From NCBI GenBank assembly GCA_030407315.1, contig JALQPE010001958.1, positions 62,001 to 126,000 of the forward strand: a DNA stretch of 64,000 nt. The letters run 5' to 3'. This stretch comes from Asparagopsis taxiformis (Eukaryota > Rhodophyta > Florideophyceae > Bonnemaisoniales > Bonnemaisoniaceae). Shown here in pieces: positions 8,894 to 17,241 of the stretch. Both the position numbers and the translations under genes were made by a program. The notes below the pieces were generated by a model, which saw nothing but the letters and a program-made list of their open reading frames with translations, did not search any database and was not told the DNA's origin. Numbering within the stretch: the stretch's first letter is position 1; every line of letters starts with the position of its first letter.

Positions 8894-11667
8894 GCTCAAG
8901 CGATTGCTGTCTGCTTCAAATACTTGAGACATTATTGCCCCACACGACATAAAGTCCCCTAACATGCGACGCCCATCAAACATAAACAATTTCATCCTCT
9001 TACTACATTCTAGTCGCACACATACATCCATCTCCAAACAAAAAATGTCATTTAAACACCACCAGTTCCGCTTCATCGTACGCCAATACCGCCCAGTCGC
9101 CCAGCAGACAAGCTAGCCGTGCAGAAAATAAGCACCGCCATCTACGACGGAAACGACTGGATCTCATCATCGCTCTCAGCATTTCCAACAAGCCCAACAT
9201 GTTTCCCCTACGTCACCCTCCAAAACGATACCATTGTATACTTCTGCATTCTCCGTCAATTGCATTCATTCAATCTGCGCAATGAATTCTTCAATCTCGA
9301 AGCCGGCCGGGTTTTCTGCCTATCCTGCAATAATGGCATTGGAGAAAGTTCTCTAGCAATGGCCACTAAAGCCTTGATGCAACTACACGGTGCTGATTGC
9401 TTCTATCGCTTCCTCAAATCTGTCGACATTTACAACATACCATCCATCCGACACATTTCCAAACTAAAATAGACTGTTCATTGACAAACTCGTGTGTAGC
9501 CCCATTTAGACCACTCACCACTGGTATCTGCTGAGTCACCGCGCACTGCCCTGGTGCTCCCTCCTGAATTCGCTTGGGCTGTCTCAATACATTCCGTACT
9601 ATGCCTATGAAGCAGTCCCGTTATGGATCAGCGTTCTGCGTGTTCAGCACATCATCCCCACGTTACCAGAGCTGCAATTTCTCAGCGGTACGGGTATCAT
9701 CAATCCTTAGCACAGATGTGATACAGCAGCCGATGCAGGTCAATTTCTAGACTCATAATTTTGCACTCAAGAAGGGAGATCGGTATGGAAATTGTCCAGG
9801 CATAACAAACCGCCTGTCCTGCTCTCCTGCAGAGCAAGCTCCATCGATCCAGTTGATCAGGAACCTGGCGACATGTACTCGGCGTTCGTTCCGGACGCGG
9901 AAAGGGCAAATTGTTGTGTGGCGTTTGCAGATTCAGTCGCAACGGGAAGCGATGAAACTTTCCGCATGGCGTTTGACGGCGGTTTATCTGAGACAGACAT
10001 CGCGCGATCGGTGTTTCTGTCCAGATGAAGCTGGAGATCAATGCCGTATTTGAGCTGATAATTGGAGCAAAGATTTGAAACAAATTTTCTGTGCAAATTT
10101 ACGACGCGACACGGCAGAGGGTGGATAACTCAACGTTAGATGTTATTGGTTGAGCCAACATTACAAGACCGTACCGACGACACGCGCAATCATTGATTTT
10201 TCGCTCATTGCTTAGAGAGCAAAACTGTCCAATGGTCGTATCAAGTTAGACCAGCACATATTTCCGCAACATCTTGGTGGAACGAAGTCGGTGCTCACGA
10301 AAGCCTGAGAGCTGCCTTGAGTCGAGGCTTTTGTACGCCGCCTTATCTGTGGTAGTTTCATACTGCGTTGTTTCACCATTGGACTTGTGCCACGCACACT
10401 TGGATCTCTCTCCATACGTACGTGTAGATAAGATGTGAATTGAGCTACAATAGCATACCAAACTGGAAACCAGTATCTACATGCTTTGTGAGAATATAAT
10501 GCCTCTTCCTCGAGAAAAGGCCTCCTTCGGAGTACTAGATTTCATCCAACCATATCCATCCATCTCCCATCGCTTCAGCATGAAATCATCACCTTCCATC
10601 CATCGCAACGTGCGTCTCTATCCAAACACCACTCTCCACACATCTCCCCGATCTTTCAGTCCGACCGTACCCGGCGGCGGCCGAGAGTAACGTACTGGCC
10701 ATTGTTAAAAGCATCTACGACGGCAATGAGCGCATATATTAAATCCTTCTCTATGTGAACAGAGACCCTGATTGCCTCTCGTTTGTGGCAGAAATCAAAC
10801 AAACACAAAGTGGGAGGATTTGTCTTGTTCCGACACCTGTCAAACCCCGATGCGCAGCACCAGGTAATCTGAATTGAAGGCGGTCGTATGCGGCCTGGAG
10901 CTCGGAGCCACGGTGCAAAATATGAAACAATACGTTTTGTAACCCCCCTACTGCAACTCGTCCATGCGAGAAGCAAAAGCTGCAGATTTTTAGCAAGTAT
11001 CGATAGCTACAAAAAACCACTGCAACGTTTATTCCAGACTTGTATAAATTTTCATTAGCAATTACATTACCAAACACGAATAGTATTGCATTAAGATTTT
11101 TATGAGAATGACAGGGGTCAGCGGCCGGGTTCCCTCCAGCTCAGCTTAGCTCAGCTCCGGATGCAGATGTGGTGAAGGGAAGAGAGAACAGTCAGATATT
11201 CTACCATAATCTGATTTGATTTGCAATCCGAGAACTTCTTGACTCCCAAATGGTGTAAACAGTATCCCTGCATATTGGCATCGACCAAAAGAACTGCAGC
11301 ACTAACTCAATTTTCATTGCAGAGATCAGCACAACGTATTCGTCTTGAGTGTCACAAGTTGCTCTTAGATGGCGCTAGCTCGAAGCTAGGAGAGTTGGTA
11401 GTTGTGCCGAGTCGGCGTCTTCGGTTTGATCGCTCGTGTGAATCATTTATGATATGATATGATATCCAAGCAAAATGGCAGGCAAGGAGATACAAAGCCA
11501 CGCAACAATCAAGCTTACCACATTCCCCAGCCAGAATCACCATAGCAATCCTTGCAGTCTGCATCCCACAGATCATCTTACGCAGTGCGTGCTGCCCAGG
11601 TCGTTATTCGGCCCTATCCAGAAACACTTTCAGGCCTAGTGCAACCAGTAGATCTGAAATGGAAATG
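8894..11667. other. single-copy spacer between the inverted-repeat arms
   Basis: 2.77 kb without a recognisable domain. It holds one modest ORF (9119-9472), described separately. The other short ORFs (for example about 9700-10096 and 10212-10461) overlap on both strands and show nothing I can support. It differs from the rest of the window in having no palindrome array and no Repeat A core. Confidence 0.5.
9119..9472 (+). CDS. hypothetical small protein (unrecognised)
   Basis: A 117-codon frame opening at a GTG, with no in-frame ATG near its start. It contains several aromatic residues and a C-L-S-C pair (F-C-L-S-C-N-N-G). I do not recognise a family. Just upstream, at about 9044, an ATG opens a 23-codon frame (M-S-F-K-H-H-Q-F-R-F) in a different phase that stops near 9115. 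An intron or a single-base indel could join the two, but no splice pair is convincing. It is the only coherent ORF between the inverted arms, so it could be cargo of that structure, or chance. Confidence 0.3.
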   Translation: MQKISTAIYDGNDWISSSLSAFPTSPTCFPYVTLQNDTIVYFCILRQLHSFNLRNEFFNLEAGRVFCLSCNNGIGESSLAMATKALMQLHGADCFYRFLKSVDIYNIPSIRHISKLK

Positions 11668-11930
11668 GACGTCCGGTGAATGACCAGCGCAATTGCATTG
11701 CTGGCGAGCCCAGAAATTCTAAAATTTCAGTCAGAAAAAAAATGCAAAAATACATCGATTTGGGCGGTCAAAAGTGCCGTACGGCACACCCCCATCTCAA
11801 AAACATGTTCACATGTGCATGTTTTTGAGAATAGCCCAAAAAATAAAGCAATTCAGGACGTCCGCCGGACATAGGCTTGATTCTAATTTGGCCACAACGG
11901 CCCCAGAGGCTACCAAGCGCCCCGAGCGGC
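11668..11930 (-). repeat. Repeat A copy (core 11774-11832)
   Basis: Inverted counterpart of the copy with core 8723-8781, with the same unusual left segment. The core is unchanged. Confidence 0.8.
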
Positions 11931-12689
11931 CCCTCCCCGCTCACTTACCCACTCACGCCCATCTTGCAGAAACGTTCCTGCTGGCCTCATCCATGCCTTC
12001 ACATCCACATCATAATCCTCTGCTGAGCTGTTCACCTTGGACGCTCACTGGAAGTACTCGTCTTCGACGTCCGCCAATGCAGGACAACACCATGAATACT
12101 AAACACACCGTGGATCTCAGTCATCAACGGTGGGCGTCCTTTAAATGACTGCTATAGAACCATTGCCCAAAGCCCTCTAGTTTGGACGCTCAGCCAACAG
12201 CGATTGCTGCTCTACCTCCTTGGTCGTTCTCCGATGCATGTAAATGCGTCAAAGTACGACCGATGGGGCAGTCCAAACTTTTTGCACCAGTGCACGCCTA
12301 GGGATACCACAAGGTTCGTCATACACACACAAACACACAAACAACCACGCACTGCAGCACCCAACTTTCGCATGCGTCAGTGATGTGCTGCTGCAGTGTG
12401 TATGCGCCGTGCGGTAGCAAGATTTCCATGCTTGCAGCCATTCACATCCAGACATCCAGCCGCCGACCAGGGAAGCCGTTTGCAGCCGATTCCCTCTTGT
12501 CTGCATGGCATCTCGGTGCTCTCAACACTTGCTTAGTTGCTGCGATGCGAGCAAATGTGCAGCACTCGCCTAGCTTGAAATGGACGTCCAGTGGAAGTCC
12601 GGCTCGGTTACATTGCTGGTCAGCCCTGAAATTCTAAAATGTTGGGCTGAGAAATAGCTGCAAAACTGTATCCATGTGCAATACTCGAC

Positions 12690-12990
12690 CAACCTGAAAT
12701 GGACGTCCGGTGAATGTCCAGCTCAATTGCATTGCTGGCGAGCCCAGAAATTCTAAAATTTCAGTCAGAAAAAAAATGCAAAAATACATCGATTTGGGCG
12801 GTCGAAAGTGCCGTACGGCACACCCCCATCTCAAAAACATGTTCACATGTGCATGTTTTTGAGAATGGCTCAAAATTCAACTCAAATCAAGGTGTCTAAT
12901 CTGGCCACAACGGCCCCAGAAGAAGCCATCCGACGCCCCGAGCGGGGCCATCGCTGGCTTCTGTAAGCATCAACTGTAAGCAAAGCCACA
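12690..12990 (-). repeat. Repeat A copy (core 12808-12866)
   Basis: Inverted counterpart of the copy with core 7689-7747. The core and flanks are essentially identical to it. Confidence 0.8.
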
Positions 12991-13439
12991 TCTCACGAAG
13001 GATCGATTCCAGGCTCAGGCTCAATACGCCAGGGCAAAGTTTTGGTCCTTGTTTCGACATGCTCCCACCCCACTTTCTCACGACAAACACTACTCATCCA
13101 TCGTGCTGCACATACTACGTGCACTTCGTATGAGCAGTGGGCCCGCCTGCGTGGTTGCTGTAATGCGTGGATGTGAGCAGCACACGAACAACCCAGAATG
13201 GACGTCTGGTGGATGTCCGGCTCAATTGCATTGCTGGCCAGCCCAGAAATTCTAAAATTTCCAAAAAGTCAATTTGGTGGCCCATCATCTCCCGTGCAGA
13301 AAACTTTCGCACTCATTTCTGATATACGTTTTGACATGTTTCTTACTTTTAAGCATCAGGAAAGGCGTTACGGAAAATTGGGACTACGCCACTTGTGAGC
13401 CGCGTCGTCTGAGATAGCGAGTAGAGTTTGTTGTATAGT

Positions 13440-14140
13440 ATTTATATTGTATTCTAAATGTGCGTTCGAGACCTCGTTTGTAATTTTCTCGTGGTTTTGT
13501 GGGTATCAGTTTTGTGCTCACTTCTGGCAGCCCAATGGTGGAATGTGCCTGAGCGATCAATCATCACCTACTGCTAGGTCATACATTTTGCTGGAAACGT
13601 TTGCTTGGAAGGACGAATGACCGCCGTGGGAGATGGATTTTCAATTAATTCATTTGAAATAATAAAATTATATTAATTGCGAACTTCATGGAATAAGTTT
13701 GTGCTTTACAGTAGATATTACAGGGATCATTTAAGGGAAGCAAATGGATTGTGATATATATGATTATACCATTTCGATGTTCTCGATCCGGATCTCATCA
13801 TTCGGGAGTTCAGAGACCATGGCTTGGGCCATTATTAATCTCAATACCGGCGATGATATGGAGTATGCACAGCAGGACTTAAGCTGACGTTGAAAGCTGT
13901 CCAGTCGACGCCGCAGGTTAACCTGTGGAATTCCACTTCTCCGCCGTCACTGGCTGAGGTTCTTTGGCCGTGTTTCCTTTCTTTGGTGTAGAGGATAGAA
14001 CGACGGTGAGTATGGCAGTTTGGAGAGTATGCAGCGAGGGAAGGGTGTGTTTTGAGTCGTACTGTTGTCGTTGATGCGATATAGATTCAATAGAAGCTTC
14101 GTGAGTCATGGTTTGCATGTTGTGAACGATGGGAGGCAGG
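13440..14140. repeat. duplicated block, also at 63340-64000 (head of the micro-exon array)
   Basis: Clearly similar to 63340-64000: shared TTTTGTGGGTA...TTTTGTGCTCAC, TTTTCAATTAATTCATTTG, a CGATCCGGATCTCAT segment, and a run through CTGTCC(A/G)GTCGACGCCGCAGG. Both copies lead into the same splice-like cassettes. The two have drifted by substitutions and small indels, so this duplication is older than the inverted repeat or the LTR insertion. Confidence 0.75.
13819..13887 (+). CDS. small conserved ORF, possible first exon
   Basis: A 22-residue frame beginning M-A-W-A-I and ending E-Y-A-Q-Q-D-L-S. The second copy at 63702-63776 keeps the frame with mixed silent and replacement changes (for example CAG/CAA silent, ATG/TTC replacement). 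The flanking DNA is also conserved, so this is not proof of coding. It sits directly upstream of the first splice-like cassette and could be an initial coding exon. No function can be assigned. Confidence 0.25.
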   Translation: MAWAIINLNTGDDMEYAQQDLS

Positions 14141-16050
14141 TAAGTAAGTGAGTCTCGCGGGTGTGCAATAAGGGATGCATGGGTTTTTAGTCTGACTGTT
14201 CTGGTTCATTTTGATGTTGTATAGGTGGTGCAGGAATAGTGATGAAGTAAGGTAAGTTTCATTGAGGTTAAAGACGGGTTTCGCGATGAAATGGAATGCT
14301 GACTACATTTTTTCGTTGCACGATTTGTGACTTATTGGTTGTATTGTTTGTATGATGTAACGAGATGAAGAGGTTAAGTGCGTCCTGACTCAGGATTCAC
14401 CCTCGGAGGGTACGAAGCGAGGGAAGTGTTTGTTTTGAATTTGACTGTCGTCTTTTATGCAATATTTATTTATTGGGAGCTTAGTGATTCATGGTGCATA
14501 TTTGCTGAAGGGTGGAAGGGAGGTAGGCGAGCATTTGAGGGGTGCAGTGAGTGGAATGTGGTGCAGTGAGTGGAATGTGGGTTTTGAGTCTGACTGCTGT
14601 GGTTGATGCTGATTTTGTGTAGGTGATTCTGGAATGGTGATGACGGAAGGTAAGTTACATTGAGCGCCTAGTTAAGTTGCGCGAAGATATGGAATGCTGA
14701 CTACATTTTTTTGTACAACTTTTGACTTATGGTTTCTATTGTGTGCAGGATACAACGAGGGTAAGTGAGTTCTGAGGGTATGCAGCGAGGGAAGCATGGG
14801 TTTTCAGTCCGACTGTTGTTGTTGATTTCGATTTTTTGTAGGTGATGCAGGAATGGTGATGACGGAAGGTAAGTTGCATTTAGCGCGCAGTCCGGTGGTG
14901 CGAAGATGCGGAATGTTGACTTCATTTGTTGGTTGTGAGATTTTTGACTTTTGGTCTGTATTTTGTGTAGAATGAAACGAGGGTAAGTGAGTTCTGAGGG
15001 TATGCATCGAGGGAAGTGTTTGTTTCGAATCTGACTATTGCAGTTGATGCGATATTTATTCATTGGAAGCTTATCAAGTCATGGTGCGTATTGTGTCGAG
15101 CGAAGGAAAGTGCGGAAGTTTTGAGAGTATGCTGAGAGGGACATGTGGGTTTTGAGTCCGACTGTTGTTGTTGATTTCGATTTTGTGCAGGTGATGCAGG
15201 AATGGTGATGACAGAAGGTAAGTTTCATTGAGCGCCAGGATGTGTTTTGCGAAGATATGGACTGCTGACTATGATTATTCATTGCAAGGTTTTTGGATCA
15301 TGGTTTGTATTGTGTGTAGGATGGATGAGAGGTACATTTGCGAGTTCTCAGGGTATGTAGCGAGGGAAACGTTGGTTTTCAATCTGACTGTTGCGATTGA
15401 TTCCGATGTTGCGTAGGTGATGGAGGAATAGTGATGACGGAAGGTAAGTCACATTGGGCGCCCAGACCGGTTGTGCGAAGATGCGGAATGCTGACTACTT
15501 TTCTTGGCTACACGATTACGTGATATATGGTTTTTATTGTGTGCAGGATGGAACGGGTAAGGTAAGTGTGCGAGTTTTGAAAGTAAGCAGCGAGGGAAGC
15601 TTGGTTTTGAGTCTGACTATTTCCGTTGATGCGATATTTTTCATTGGAAGCCTATTGAGTCATGGTGTGTATTGTGTGGAGCGAAGGTAAGTGTGCGAGT
15701 TTTGAAAGTAAGCAGCGAGGGAAGGTTGGTTTCGGGTCTGACTGTTGTGGTTGATTCCGATATTGTGTAGGTGATGCAGGAATGGTGATGACGGAAGGTA
15801 AGTTTCATTGAGCACCAAGACTTGTTTTGCGAAGATATGGACTGCTGACTTTGATTATTCATTGCAAGGTTTTTGGATCATGGTTCGTATTTTGTGTAGG
15901 ATGGATGAGAGGTAAGTGAGGAAGTTTCTAGGATATCTGTCGTGGTAAGCGTTGCTTTTGAATCTGACTGTTGGGGTTGATGTTTTGTATGTGATGCAGG
16001 AGTGGTGAAGCAGGAACGGCAGGACTGAAGGAGAGTGAAGAAGGGATGTA
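13990..16050 (+). repeat. tandem array of micro-exon-like cassettes
   Basis: A 27-nt segment bounded by TAG/CAG on the left and GTAAGT on the right recurs six times, starting near 14225, 14612, 14841, 15190, 15416 and 15770, with a degenerate seventh near 15994. Between them, 12-nt segments bounded the same way occur (near 14750, 14971, 15320 and 15900). Spacing between 27-nt segments alternates between about 220 and 350 bp, giving a 575-bp higher-order unit. The 27-mer is open in only one phase (D-A-G-M-V-M-T-E); one copy has a stop there and one 12-mer has TGA. This could be a tandemly duplicated intron/exon gene in decay, a spliced non-coding RNA, or a satellite that mimics splice sites. 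Confidence 0.5.
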
Positions 16051-16353
16051 GGAAGATGGGGAATGAAGCTGTGAGGTGTTTCTGGTATGTGTATATTTTG
16101 GGGCATACGATAGAAGTGAGAGTGGGTTTCAAGTGGTGTAAGATTTTGCTGACCATGTTCGTGTTTGATGTCTTGATGATGTAATGGGCTGGGGTGGTGT
16201 CGAGGAAAGCGGGGATGGAATTGGGAAGGAGCGGATTTTTGTAATCTAGGTCGTGAGGGTTCTTGCAGTATGTGCGGATGGTGGTGCATGGCGTTCGGAT
16301 GGTAGGGAGAACGTGATAGTGAGGGAGATGGGTGATCGACGATATGCTGACAG

Positions 16354-16535
16354 GTATTTTGTATTCTGGCTGGATACGTATTTCGTATTCTGGCTGGATA
16401 CGTATTTCGTATTCTGGCTGGATACGTATTTCCTATTCTGGCTGGATACGTATTTCCTATTCTAACCGGGTATTTATTTCCTATTCTGACCAGATATGTA
16501 TTCCCTATTCTAGAGAGACGTGTTGTATACGAGCA
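16354..16535. repeat. 24-bp tandem repeat (about 7 copies)
   Basis: The unit GTATTCTGGCTGGATACGTATTTC and close variants repeat head to tail. It reads as an 8-residue repeat in one plus frame (Y-F-V-F-W-L-D-T) and as another in a minus frame. Neither has other signs of a gene. The first copies are identical and the last ones decay. Confidence 0.85.
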
Positions 16536-16636
16536 GTTTCCTAAATGAGAGAATAAAATACGGTCCGATATGGGACCTGAATTTACCATCCGCTGTAATT
16601 TCTTCCCTCCCGGTTTTCGCTGATATATTGTATACT

Positions 16637-16937
16637 GGATGTCGGGTCCTAGTATTCCGCCAAACGTACTAGAGAAAGTGGATGTCGGGTCCTAGTATTC
16701 CGCCATATGTACTAGGGAAAGTGGATGTCGGGTCCTAGTATTCCGCCAAACGTACTAGAGAAAGTGGATGTCGGGTCCTAGTATTCCGCCATATGTACTA
16801 GGGAAAGTGGATGTCGGGTCCTAGTATTCCGCCAAACGTACTAGAGAAAGTGGATGTCGGGTCCTAGTATTCCGCCATATGTACTAGAGAAAGTGGATGT
16901 CGGGTCCTAGTATTCCGCCATATGTACTAGAGAAAGT
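16637..16937. repeat. 43-bp tandem repeat, 7 copies, with 86-bp dimer pattern
   Basis: Units start at 16637, 16680, 16723, 16766, 16809, 16852 and 16895. Copies 1, 3 and 5 have AAC and copies 2, 4, 6 and 7 have TAT before GTACTAG. Each unit therefore carries either CCAAACGTACTAG or CCATATGTACTAG. This means dimers were amplified. The array ends in a hairpin and leads into the 17.0-kb gene. Confidence 0.9.
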
Positions 16938-16985
16938 GGACGTCCGCATCCAAAAAATTTTTATTTTTTTTGGACGCGGACGTTC
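16938..16985. repeat. hairpin at end of 43-bp array
   Basis: 14-bp arms (GGACGTCCGCATCC and GGACGCGGACGTTC) flank an A/T-only centre. The arms recur near 17034 (GGACGTCCGCGTCC). A bare GGACGTCC palindrome is also present in Repeat A. This may be a transposon end or a protein-binding site. Confidence 0.6.
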
Positions 16986-17241
16986 ATTTGTTCTAGTAAA
17001 TCTCGGGGCCGACTAGGACCCGTACTAGAGAGACTGGACGTCCGCGTCCACTTCCGAAAACACAGACGTTCTCGAGTCGGCTGGACCTGCTCCTGCGAAG
17101 GACAGTCCAGAGTGGGAGGAGTTTGTCAAGTCTGACATTTACCGTCGATTTGGAACTATTCCAGTCGACTTTCTCCTCCCACCGACTCGGCTTGGCCGGG
17201 ATGTCTTCTGCTCCGAAGAAGTACTCCCGCTTTCACGGCTG

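Larger units (their letters stand above)
11668..13258 (-). repeat. right arm of large inverted repeat
   Basis: Reverse-complement partner of 7294-8893, containing Repeat A cores at 11774-11832 and 12808-12866 on the minus strand. At the outer edge the two arms diverge slightly: this arm keeps GCTGGCCAGCAATGCAATTGAG, where the left arm has three transitions. Beyond 13260 the sequence instead matches the 520-660 region in reverse complement. Confidence 0.85.

Noticed and set aside
9700..10461. Short ORFs in the inverted-repeat spacer
   Set aside because: Overlapping frames on both strands, no motif, no start context. Not distinguishable from chance.
14701..15862. Minus-strand ORFs of 70-120 codons across the micro-exon-like array
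   Set aside because: They arise from the tandem repeat and conflict with the plus-strand splice-like signals. Composition is not protein-like.
16253..16589. Proteins with 8-residue repeats in the 24-bp tandem array (both strands)
   Set aside because: A 24-bp satellite gives open frames in several phases by itself. No start context or flanking coding sequence.
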